Virus record (IMG/VR): IMGVR_UViG_3300020411_000528
Coordinates: 1-21,085 of that record
Source of the DNA: a virus
Reading direction: 5' to 3' (one strand)
DNA: 21,085 nt
This document shows positions 15,740-20,932 of the stretch, in pieces. Below the pieces are notes generated by a model. That model was not told the origin of the DNA. It ran no database searches and saw only the letters and a program-made list of their open reading frames with translations. Both the position numbers and the translations under genes were made by a program. The first letter of the stretch is position 1. The number at the start of each line of letters is the position of its first letter.

Positions 15740-15854
15740 TCTTATCCCTCATCTTTTTAATGTAAGCTATAGCCTCTGCCATAGATGGTATGTAGTTTCC
15801 TTTAGCTGCCACACTATTTTGATAACGTATAGCAGCTCTTCTTAATTTTTTCAT
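15729..15854 (-). CDS. 41-aa basic helical protein
   Basis: The frame from ATG 15854 to TGA 15729-15731 encodes MKKLRRAAIRYQNSVAAKGN, YIPSMAEAIAYIKKMRDKNV and D. Its start overlaps the stop of the 38-aa gene in the ATGA form and its end overlaps the 91-aa gene by 11 bp, so three genes are coupled. It is basic, amphipathic and without membrane segment. A small DNA-binding or regulatory peptide is possible; no family is recognised. Confidence 0.62.
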   Translation of the reverse strand: MKKLRRAAIRYQNSVAAKGNYIPSMAEAIAYIKKMRDKNVD

Positions 15855-15967
15855 TGTATAAAGATATGGTATATTAACAAACCAATTATTAATAACTTAC
15901 CATAATCTAAATCCCAGGCTGTGCCTTCACCGAATTTTTTACTAAAATTTTTTAATTTTTCTTTCAT
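15851..15967 (-). CDS. 38-aa small membrane protein
   Basis: The frame from ATG 15967 to TGA 15851-15853 encodes MKEKLKNFSKKFGEGTAWDL then DYGKLLIIGLLIYHIFIQ. The ribosome binding site AAGGAGG is excellent. The N-terminus is basic and amphipathic, and the last 16 residues form one hydrophobic membrane segment, so an N-in, C-terminally anchored peptide is expected. Holin-like or membrane-signalling roles are possible. A GC-rich stem lies directly upstream. Confidence 0.68.
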   Translation of the reverse strand: MKEKLKNFSKKFGEGTAWDLDYGKLLIIGLLIYHIFIQ

Positions 15968-15983
15968 GTATACCTCCTTAGGT

Positions 15984-16008
15984 GGCGGATTTATCCCCTG
16001 CTTCCGCC
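15984..16008 (-). promoter_or_regulatory. GC-rich hairpin between terminase and the 38-aa gene
   Basis: GGCGGA at 15984-15989 pairs with TCCGCC at 16003-16008 around a 13-nt loop. The surrounding 15981-16020 has 27 of 40 bases G or C by my count, far above the local level of about one third. It lies after the terminase stop and ends 16 nt before the start codon of the 38-aa gene, just upstream of AAGGAGG. There is no U-tract, so a translational or RNA-processing element is more likely than a terminator. Confidence 0.5.
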
Positions 16009-16033
16009 GGAGCAGCGAGGACAATGGGAACTC

Positions 16034-17701
16034 TTAAAGCCATAGTGTGTTATCATTAGCGGGTATTGCTCCTGCTTTTTGAGACCATGGTACTTTATCT
16101 TTTGTTAACTTATCATAATGTGTTCTAAGAGTTTCTAAGGCAATAGCTGTAGCCATAATAGTATCATCATGACACCCAGGAGCAGCCTCAGTTCTTCCGG
16201 ATTCGGTACTAACATAATCTTTTAGTTCCTGTATAATTACTTTAGATCCTATCCATATATCATCATTTTCTACAGCATTCTTTAAATTACCTATAATATG
16301 AGGCTTAGTAACCTGTGTTGTTCTAAATCCAGGCACCTGACCTTCTTCTTTTGATATTGAAGAAATCTTTGTTTGTTTATATATATTTAAATAATTCATC
16401 TGCGCTAAACGCGATAAGGTTGCAACACCCATTGAATTACTTTCAACAGTTAGTAATGCATTGTTATAGTACCTACCAAGGTAAAACAACAAATCACCAA
16501 ACTTACTAGGGTCAATATAGCTGTCGCGATACAAAGCAATTACTTTCCTATCTGTATCCATAACAACAGCACAAGAATAATCCTGACCTACACCTAAAGC
16601 CACATCGGCAGCAAGTATAAAATTACTATCCCAATCAGGATACTCCCATATATCCAGGTGGCCATCTCTAGAATCCTCCCATGTTAATGAGTTAAAATCA
16701 AAAAGCATTTTCTTTTTAGGTTCAACTGCTATTAATTTATTTACTTTGTCCATCGCAAAGACAGACTTACCAGCTGTAATAAAAGCTTCATCGGGAGTTG
16801 CTGGGTATTCCTGGCGGAACTTTAGTTCCCCACCTTCAGCAATCTTCAACCGACGCCAGTAGAGTTGTCCGTTGTTTAAGTTGTGTTGCTCTACCAGTAG
16901 CTCCTCTTCTGAGGAACGTTCGAAACCTTCAGGTGGATCTCTATAGTATTCAGGCGTAGAGAACCACGGAAGGAATATCGGTAAATACTCATTCTCACCA
17001 TCCAGTGCACCTTTCCACAATCTGTAGAATTCACCTTGAGCGCCGTTAGCTGTTGACTCAAGTATGACTTCGGTACCTGGAGCTTCAGATATACCCTGGA
17101 ACAAACCAGCTAATATCTTTTCATCATGCTGCCAGAAGGCAACCTCTGATAAATGTGCAATCGTTGGTGTTGTACCACGACCTGCTTCAGGTGATCCTGC
17201 AGTATATAATCTATATGACGATATAGGTTTATCTTTACCTTCCTTTTTAAAGTGAGGTGAAGATATAACAATTTCTTTAGCATTCGATTTAATTTCATTT
17301 GGCTTATAGATAGTATTCATATTCTTAATAATATTCTTAGACAAATTAAATAATGCGTCAGATGTTGCACTGTCATGCGCCATAACAACTGAACGTGCGT
17401 GCGGAGTGAAATATGTTTTCCAGAATACTCTACCAGCACAGTAAGTACTAATACCTTGCTGTCTGGCTTTCAATATGATTGCTCTAACCTTTCCAGTGTC
17501 AGCCAGCTGTTTATCTAAAAGTTCTGTAATTTTTTCTTGGCAGCTGTTGAACTTAAAATCTATAAAGCCCCTTCTTGCATCCTTAGTAATGATCTTAATA
17601 TTGTCAGATGCAAAAGAAGTAAAGTTATTTTCGTAATCTTTTAATTTATTTCTTTTGTTCTTTTCTTCGAGAAGTCTTAATAATTCTTTATTCTTATTCA
17701 T
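16034..17701 (-). CDS. terL: Terminase large subunit
   Basis: This 555-aa packaging motor has an N-terminal ATPase with a variant Walker A KARQQGIST (residues 78-86), Walker B region IAHLSEVAFW (181-190, acidic residue E186) and coupling motif ESTANG (215-220). A C-terminal RNase H-like nuclease has ADVALGVGQDYS (Asp366), LLTVESNSMG (Glu420) and CHDDTIMATAIALE (Asp512/Asp513). All the catalytic parts look intact. It cuts concatemeric DNA and drives it into the prohead through the portal. The gene is first in the minus-strand block, with AGGAGAGG before its ATG. No small terminase subunit is recognisable beside it; one of the small basic genes or a gene outside the window might fill that role. 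Confidence 0.95.
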   Translation of the reverse strand: MNKNKELLRLLEEKNKRNKLKDYENNFTSFASDNIKIITKDARRGFIDFKFNSCQEKITELLDKQLADTGKVRAIILKARQQGISTYCAGRVFWKTYFTPHARSVVMAHDSATSDALFNLSKNIIKNMNTIYKPNEIKSNAKEIVISSPHFKKEGKDKPISSYRLYTAGSPEAGRGTTPTIAHLSEVAFWQHDEKILAGLFQGISEAPGTEVILESTANGAQGEFYRLWKGALDGENEYLPIFLPWFSTPEYYRDPPEGFERSSEEELLVEQHNLNNGQLYWRRLKIAEGGELKFRQEYPATPDEAFITAGKSVFAMDKVNKLIAVEPKKKMLFDFNSLTWEDSRDGHLDIWEYPDWDSNFILAADVALGVGQDYSCAVVMDTDRKVIALYRDSYIDPSKFGDLLFYLGRYYNNALLTVESNSMGVATLSRLAQMNYLNIYKQTKISSISKEEGQVPGFRTTQVTKPHIIGNLKNAVENDDIWIGSKVIIQELKDYVSTESGRTEAAPGCHDDTIMATAIALETLRTHYDKLTKDKVPWSQKAGAIPANDNTLWL

Positions 17702-17727
17702 AAAACCTCTCCTCGGATTAACTTTAA

Positions 17728-17753
17728 GGGGACATTTAAATTTAAACGTCTCC
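17728..17753. repeat. Inverted repeat upstream of terminase
   Basis: GGGGAC (17728-17733) pairs with GTCTCC (17748-17753), with one G-U pair; inside lie one mismatch and the palindrome TTTAAATTTAAA (17735-17746). There is no U-tract on either side, so it is more likely an operator-like or cruciform site or the terminase leader stem than a terminator. Confidence 0.45.
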
Positions 17754-17914
17754 TATAAGGGGGGATCTATATAATATATACTACCTTGAGGATAGATAAA
17801 TTTGTCTCAAAAAATGTGTTATACCCTAATATAATTCAACACCCCCTAAAAACCCCAAACACTCATTCTACTAACCATTCCTTTCTTATACCACCTACTC
17901 TCATACTAACTAAT

Positions 17915-17963
17915 AAAAATTTATTATCATAAATTTTTCAATACATTTAATTTAAACTATAAT
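17915..17963 (+). promoter_or_regulatory. Hairpin plus promoter of the G-less gene
   Basis: AAAAATTTAT (17915-17924) and ATAAATTTTT (17929-17938) form a perfect 10-bp inverted repeat with loop TATC. Its right arm runs into TTTTCA (17935-17940), a plausible -35, followed after exactly 17 nt by TATAAT (17958-17963). Transcription would begin near 17970, only about ten bases before the start codon. The hairpin and AAATTTTTC box recur before two other plus-strand genes. Confidence 0.65.
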
Positions 17964-17980
17964 AAATCACAGGAGACACT

Positions 17981-18493
17981 ATGTCCACATTTCAATATAA
18001 TAATTATAATAATAATTCTAATAACTACCAACAATATAATTCTAAAAATCCATTACAATTATTTTATAATCCATTATATAATCCACAACAATTTAATAAT
18101 TTATATAATTATATAAATCAACAACAAATATTATCATTATTAAAATCTAAACAAATTTCATTTAATTTCTTTTTCTTTAATAATCATAATACTTCAATAC
18201 ATTTATATAATAATAATATTTATAATAATATATCTAATATAAATCAATTTAATAATTTATATACATATATTAATACACCAAATATTACACAATTATTAAA
18301 TACACAACAATTAACAATTTATTATATAATTTATAATCCTACTACACATCAATTATATAATCAATTCTATAAAATTATTAATAAATCTATTAATACTTAT
18401 ACACCAAATAATATTAATAATATTAATAATCAACCTAATACATCACATAATAATTTTAACCAATTATTATCAACCCCAACACCAACTAAATAA
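17981..18493 (+). CDS. Asn/Gln/Tyr-rich protein encoded entirely without G codons
   Basis: This 170-aa ORF has a good AGGAG site, ATG start, double TAA stop, promoter before it and strong terminator behind it, so it is a complete expression unit. After Met, only the 11 amino acids with G-free codons are used (F, L, I, S, P, T, Y, H, Q, N, K); there is no Gly, Ala, Val, Asp, Glu, Arg, Trp, Cys or internal Met. Asn makes up 45 of 170 residues, Lys only six. Residues 37-88 and 89-138 are a tandem duplication (QFNNLYNYIN... and QFNNLYTYIN...), implying a real domain. Fold and function are unrecognised; it resembles prion-like N/Q-rich sequences only in composition. It could be a protein made when GTP is scarce or a message that must lack G. 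Confidence 0.75.
   Translation: MSTFQYNNYNNNSNNYQQYNSKNPLQLFYNPLYNPQQFNNLYNYINQQQILSLLKSKQISFNFFFFNNHNTSIHLYNNNIYNNISNINQFNNLYTYINTPNITQLLNTQQLTIYYIIYNPTTHQLYNQFYKIINKSINTYTPNNINNINNQPNTSHNNFNQLLSTPTPTK
18089..18394 (+). repeat. Diverged tandem duplication inside the G-less ORF
   Basis: Codons 37-88 and 89-138 align: QFNNLY-x-YIN-xxx-I-xx-LL-xxx-Q is identical at 14 of the first 22 positions, hydrophobic positions continue to match through the FNFFFF / YYIIY strand, and LYN recurs after a two-residue gap. The copies have diverged in sequence but both remain G-free. Confidence 0.8.
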
Positions 18494-18499
18494 TAACAG

Positions 18500-18521
18500 G
18501 AGACCCTTCGGGGTCTCTTTT
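18500..18521 (+). terminator. Intrinsic terminator with UUCG loop after the G-less gene
   Basis: GAGACCC (18500-18506) pairs perfectly with GGGTCTC (18511-18517) around the extra-stable tetraloop TTCG, followed by TTTT. It begins within a few bases of the double stop codon and is the first place after the start codon where G occurs. Confidence 0.92.
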
Positions 18522-18528
18522 AAAATTT

Positions 18529-18660
18529 GCACCGGCATCCTTTAGTGCGTGTAGATCTCGTAGTACTGTCAGAATCCTAACAATGAAGTTTACTTGGAGT
18601 TATTCTGTCAGAATTCCGACGATACTACCGACGTCCTATCTCTCAGTGCTATCAGATCTC
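18529..18660 (+). ncRNA. Candidate structured RNA in a gene-free interval
   Basis: The 275 bp between the terminator and the zinc-finger gene contain no supported gene. The part 18531-18670 is about 43% GC by my count, higher than its surroundings. A long-range helix pairs 18553-18558 (AGATCT) with 18654-18659 and 18561-18568 (TAGTACTG) with 18644-18651 (CAGTGCTA, one G-U), with a 2x2 internal loop. Inside it, CAGAAT (18570-18575) pairs with ATTCTG (18602-18607), and AAC (18579-18581) with GTT (18599-18601). A third short stem is GACG (18618-18621) with CGTC (18632-18635). The promoter for such an RNA is not evident. The folding was done by eye. Confidence 0.4.
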
Positions 18661-18708
18661 GAAGATTTGTGTACTATTTGTAACACCTCTTCACCACCTT
18701 CTCTCTTC

Positions 18709-18751
18709 AAAATTTATTATCATAAATTTTTCCATACTATTTTCTTTTAAT
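18709..18751 (+). promoter_or_regulatory. Second copy of hairpin/AAATTTTTC promoter element
   Basis: AAAATTTAT (18709-18717) and ATAAATTTT (18722-18730) form a 9-bp inverted repeat with the same TATC loop as the copy at 17915. It is followed by AAATTTTTCC, ATACTATTTTC and a weak -10-like TTTAAT (18746-18751). The start codon of the zinc-finger gene is 17 nt further on, again giving a very short leader. Confidence 0.6.
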
Positions 18752-18768
18752 AAACATCGGAGTAAAAA

Positions 18769-19029
18769 ATGCAAAAAGAAACATTCAGTCTACGTGACAA
18801 TAAGACACTTAAATATCTCAGAAGTAACATGAGCTACGAAGAAGCCGCAGCTCTCAGAGATTCCAAAGAACCTGTCGCATCTCATAACTATGTAGATTAT
18901 AAATATGAGATCTTATCAGATCAATATGTGTGTGATAACTGTCATCATCCCGAAGACTTTCCACATCATACTTGTGCAATTAAATATGATTATGTAAGAG
19001 TATGTGATTATTGTCATAGAGAATGCTAA
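18769..19029 (+). CDS. Small zinc-finger-like protein
   Basis: This 86-aa protein has CGGAG five nucleotides before its ATG. The N-terminal half is helical and charged (MQKETFSLRDNKTLKYLRSN, MSYEEAAALRD). The C-terminus has CDNCHH (Cys55, Cys58), Cys69 with flanking histidines, and CDYCHREC (Cys79, Cys82, Cys86), the spacing of a treble-clef or zinc-ribbon type metal site. In early phage genes such proteins often bind DNA, RNA or host polymerase; which one applies is unknown. The gene's stop overlaps the next start (TAATG). Confidence 0.75.
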   Translation: MQKETFSLRDNKTLKYLRSNMSYEEAAALRDSKEPVASHNYVDYKYEILSDQYVCDNCHHPEDFPHHTCAIKYDYVRVCDYCHREC

Positions 19030-19376
19030 TGTCAAATATAATTAGCCTCTGTAAATATCGTGAAAAACTATTAACTGAGTGCAATGAAGAAACCATTGCA
19101 TTCGGTATAGACGATCTACCAATTATGCATTTTAATCTCGATGAAATTATTGACTACAAGGAGAAACCAATCATGTTCACAGAACTTGAAAATAAACTTA
19201 TAAAACTTGAAGCTAAACTTGATCTTATATTAAATAAGCTTGAAGCTGAAACTAATCCTGAAGACTTATTGTCTCAGTCAGAAATCGACATGATGAAATC
19301 ATGGCGAGCCGATGCGAAAGCAATGGATAAAGAGTCTAGAACTAATGAAGCAGATAATACACCAACTGGTGAATAA
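19029..19376 (+). CDS. 115-aa protein with C-terminal coiled coil; possible internal start
   Basis: ATG 19029 (overlapping the previous stop) is chosen over ATG 19023 because the overlap and AGAGAA spacing favour it. The N-terminal 48 residues (MSNIISLCKYREKLLTECNE, then FGIDDLPIMHFNLDEIIDYK) form one unit. Then follows a coiled coil (FTELENKLIKLEAKLDLILN) and an acidic tail. An in-frame ATG at 19173 has AAGGAG nine bases upstream, a better site than the first start, so a 67-aa coiled-coil product alone may also be made. Function unknown; an early regulatory protein is plausible. Confidence 0.7.
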   Translation: MSNIISLCKYREKLLTECNEETIAFGIDDLPIMHFNLDEIIDYKEKPIMFTELENKLIKLEAKLDLILNKLEAETNPEDLLSQSEIDMMKSWRADAKAMDKESRTNEADNTPTGE

Positions 19377-19394
19377 TCTCTTATTATTCTCTTT
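19371..19394 (+). terminator. Weak AT-rich terminator
   Basis: GAATAAT (19371-19377) pairs with ATTATTC (19383-19389) around CTCTT, followed by TCTTTT. The stem includes the stop codon of the 115-aa gene. The lack of GC pairs makes it a weak terminator. Confidence 0.5.
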
Positions 19395-19395
19395 T

Positions 19396-19443
19396 AAATT
19401 TGCTAACGCAAATTTTTCTTATACTATCTTCTCTAATTATAAA
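19396..19443 (+). promoter_or_regulatory. Third copy of hairpin/AAATTTTTC promoter element
   Basis: AAATTTGC (19396-19403) and GCAAATTT (19408-19415) form an 8-bp stem with loop TAAC, then AAATTTTTC, ATACTATCTTCTC and TATAAA (19438-19443). From ATACTAT on it closely matches the copy at 18732. It precedes the long leader of the ssDNA-binding protein gene. Confidence 0.6.
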
Positions 19444-19449
19444 ATATCT

Positions 19450-19611
19450 TGTAGTAGCTGTAATAACCTACGAAATACAGATAACTGATGTTCACACATC
19501 CTAAGAGAAGTAAGTCCACAGTATACAGTGAGCATTGTGTATACAGACCTGAGTAAGTCTCAAAAACTGCTCAATATAAATATTAACTCTAGCATAGGAA
19601 AGGTACTATTC
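19450..19611 (+). promoter_or_regulatory. Long, partly structured leader of the SSB gene
   Basis: About 160 nt separate the predicted transcription start from the SSB start codon, unlike the roughly ten-base leaders of the other units. It contains a 7-bp hairpin GTATACA (19521-19527) / TGTATAC (19538-19544), a small AGAC/GTCT stem (19545-19560) and then an A-rich unstructured stretch before AGGAAAGG. This layout recalls the autoregulated leader of T4 gene 32, where the ssDNA-binding protein coats its own message; here that is only an analogy. Confidence 0.45.
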
Positions 19612-20121
19612 ATGCAGAATTTTGAAGCAAAAGAATATCGTATAAACGATGTTGAATTAAACTGGGCTAAGCTCAGCAAACCTGTAAATCCATTTGGAAC
19701 TGAACAATGGGAATTGCAAATAGCAACTACTGATAAAGCTAAAGCTGATGAGTGGACTGCAAATCATTTAAATGTAAAGAATGATAAAGTAGATTCATCT
19801 AAGTTTACTGTTTCTCTTAAAAGAAAAGCAGTTAAAGCTAATGGCGATAATAACTCACCTGTAAGAGTTGTAGACGCTGCTGCTTTATCTATGCCAGTTG
19901 AGCGAGTAGCTCAAATTGGTAATGGATCAACTGGTAATGTAATTATTTATCAATATCCATATAAGCAAGCTGGTCGTGAAGGTATTGCTAGTTCATTAAC
20001 TGCAGTTCAAGTTGTAAAATTCAATGAATATACAGCACCTGTAGACTTTGAGCCTGTTGAAGGATCATATACACCTGCTGAGGGCAATGGTAGTAGCTCA
20101 AGCTCAGAAATGCCGTTCTAG
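19612..20121 (+). CDS. Single-stranded DNA-binding protein
   Basis: ATG 19612 (169 aa, MQNFEAKEYRINDVELNWAK) is chosen because AGGAAAGG lies 8 nt upstream; a frame extension to GTG 19528 passes through the structured leader and has no ribosome binding site. The protein has a beta-rich core (WELQIATTDKAKADEWTANH, KFTVSLKRKAVKANGD, TGNVIIYQYPYKQAGREGIA, SLTAVQVVKFNEYTAP), consistent with an OB fold, then a flexible acidic and Ser-rich tail ending SSEMPF. An acidic tail ending in a hydrophobic -PF tip is the partner-binding signature of SSB proteins (E. coli SSB ends DIPF). It would coat ssDNA during phage replication. The family is inferred from architecture, not from close sequence recall. Confidence 0.75.
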   Translation: MQNFEAKEYRINDVELNWAKLSKPVNPFGTEQWELQIATTDKAKADEWTANHLNVKNDKVDSSKFTVSLKRKAVKANGDNNSPVRVVDAAALSMPVERVAQIGNGSTGNVIIYQYPYKQAGREGIASSLTAVQVVKFNEYTAPVDFEPVEGSYTPAEGNGSSSSSEMPF

Positions 20122-20134
20122 TTAATATTAGTTG

Positions 20135-20164
20135 CGGGAAGATGTGTTTAGTCATGTCTTCCCG
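20135..20164 (+). terminator. Hairpin after the SSB gene
   Basis: CGGGAAGA (20135-20142) pairs perfectly with TCTTCCCG (20157-20164), and wobble pairs extend it inward. Only TTCTA follows, so it may be an inefficient terminator or an mRNA 3'-end stabiliser between SSB and the next gene. Confidence 0.6.
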
Positions 20165-20198
20165 TTCTAAAATAACTTTCCCTACATCCGGAGGTTCT

Positions 20199-20513
20199 AT
20201 GGAAATGAGAAGCATTAAAGCTCGTTGCACTAATACTAAAGAAGTTATTTTAACTGAACCAATGGTTAATGAAGAGATCATTGAGTTAGTTGCTTTAGCT
20301 CATAAGCTTGAAGTTAAAGTAACTATTAGTAAAACAGGTAAATTATTAATATTTAAATGTGATGATCTTGAAGAAGTATTCGAAATCCTACAAGAATTTG
20401 GTCTTATAGAATACATTGGTAGCTTAAGAGAAATTATAGATTGGAAAATAATTTCTGATACTACCGGCAACAATACCCAAGTAATTAAATTTAAACCAAA
20501 AGAAGGAGATTAA
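20199..20513 (+). CDS. 104-aa protein of unknown function
   Basis: The start is ATG 20199, with GGAGG 4-5 nt upstream; an upstream in-frame ATG at 20142 lies within the SSB terminator stem and is unlikely. The protein (MEMRSIKARCTNTKEVILTE, then EEIIELVALAHKLEVKVTIS) alternates strands and helices, with DDLEEVFEILQEFGLIEYIG in the middle and a basic C-terminus. It looks like a small alpha/beta domain. No family is recognised. It forms an operon with the lipoprotein gene, whose GTG start overlaps this region's end. Confidence 0.7.
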   Translation: MEMRSIKARCTNTKEVILTEPMVNEEIIELVALAHKLEVKVTISKTGKLLIFKCDDLEEVFEILQEFGLIEYIGSLREIIDWKIISDTTGNNTQVIKFKPKEGD

Positions 20514-20514
20514 T

Positions 20515-20724
20515 GTGAAGTATATATTCGCAGCTTTTATTGGTATATCTATTGCAGCTCTGTTAAGTGCTTGCTCATTTATGCCACCACCATTAAATGA
20601 TCCACATGTTTCTACATTCGGTAAAAAGTGTAATGAAGAAGTATGGAGTTACATCTGGATAACTAAAAGAGGTGAGAATCTTACCGCATCTGAAGAAAAC
20701 TGTAAAATTCCAATTAAGAAATGA
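20515..20724 (+). CDS. Small lipoprotein
   Basis: This 69-aa protein uses a GTG start (the ATG one base out of phase would stop at once) with AAGGAG upstream. It has a lipoprotein signal: basic MK, hydrophobic YIFAAFIGISIAALL, then lipobox LSAC with Cys20. The mature part is short, with two more Cys (Cys38 and Cys62) that might form a disulfide. It would be anchored to a membrane, most likely the host outer membrane. Roles in superinfection exclusion or as an outer spanin are possible, but it lacks the proline-rich body of typical o-spanins. Confidence 0.75.
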   Translation: MKYIFAAFIGISIAALLSACSFMPPPLNDPHVSTFGKKCNEEVWSYIWITKRGENLTASEENCKIPIKK

Positions 20725-20921
20725 GTAATAATATGAGTGATAATGATAAACCTGTTGAAGGTCTGAAAGGTAAATTCGTTTCAGAACCTAAAGACTATAG
20801 TGTTCCTTTAATGACTGAAGAGTTCAAAAAGAATTATGCAGCTGAGCTTAAAGAAAAAATCATTAAAGAAAGTAATCTTAATCGTGAGTGGGCTAAAGAC
20901 CACTTAGAAGTTATTATGTAG
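20721..20921 (+). CDS. 66-aa charged protein (unknown)
   Basis: ATG 20721 overlaps the lipoprotein stop (ATGA), suggesting coupled translation; a second ATG four codons later is an alternative start. The sequence (MSNNMSDNDKPVEGLKGKFV, then FKKNYAAELKEKIIKESNLN) is hydrophilic with one long helix and no membrane segment. No family is recognised. It continues the plus-strand early operon. Confidence 0.65.
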   Translation: MSNNMSDNDKPVEGLKGKFVSEPKDYSVPLMTEEFKKNYAAELKEKIIKESNLNREWAKDHLEVIM

Positions 20922-20932
20922 AAAGGTATCTT

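Larger units (their letters stand above)
17702..17980. promoter_or_regulatory. Divergent intergenic region between late and early genes
   Basis: These 279 bp contain no gene. Both transcription directions must start here. The left third holds a G-rich patch (17755-17764) and an imperfect inverted repeat. On the minus strand, TATATTATAT (complement of about 17769-17778) is a possible -10 region for the terminase operon, but I see no good -35, so that promoter is weakly supported. From 17819 rightward the plus strand lacks G altogether until the Shine-Dalgarno at 17972. The plus-strand promoter and hairpin lie at 17915-17963. Confidence 0.6.
17819..18498 (+). other. 680-nt G-less strand segment
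   Basis: Reading every base, the plus strand from 17819 to 18498 has G only at 17972, 17973 and 17975 (the AGGAG ribosome binding site) and 17983 (the ATG start codon). The segment covers 153 nt of non-coding DNA, the ribosome binding site, the entire 170-codon ORF and its two TAA stops. C is present throughout, so this is loss of G on one strand and not simply AT-richness. G reappears at 18499-18500, in the terminator stem. At even 10% G such a run has negligible probability, so the absence must be maintained or generated by a specific process. Confidence 0.97.

Noticed and set aside
17774-17778. Sigma70 promoter for the terminase operon
   Set aside because: A TATATT-like box exists on the minus strand but no convincing -35 at the right distance; noted only as weak within the intergenic region.
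17819-18498. G-less segment considered as assembly artefact or simple AT repeat
   Set aside because: C is retained, the frame is intact with SD, start, double stop and terminator, and the sequence is not a simple tandem repeat; an artefact would not spare exactly the initiation signals.
18583-18750. 55-codon plus-strand ORF starting MKFTWSYSVR
   Set aside because: It has no ribosome binding site and runs through the promoter-like hairpin at 18709-18730 into the -10 region; the interval is better explained as structured RNA plus promoter.
19488-19556. 22-codon ORF in the SSB leader
   Set aside because: No ribosome binding site, and it lies across the predicted hairpin; probably chance.
19528-19611. 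N-terminal extension of SSB from GTG 19528
   Set aside because: No ribosome binding site at the GTG, whereas ATG 19612 has AGGAAAGG; the extension covers structured leader sequence.
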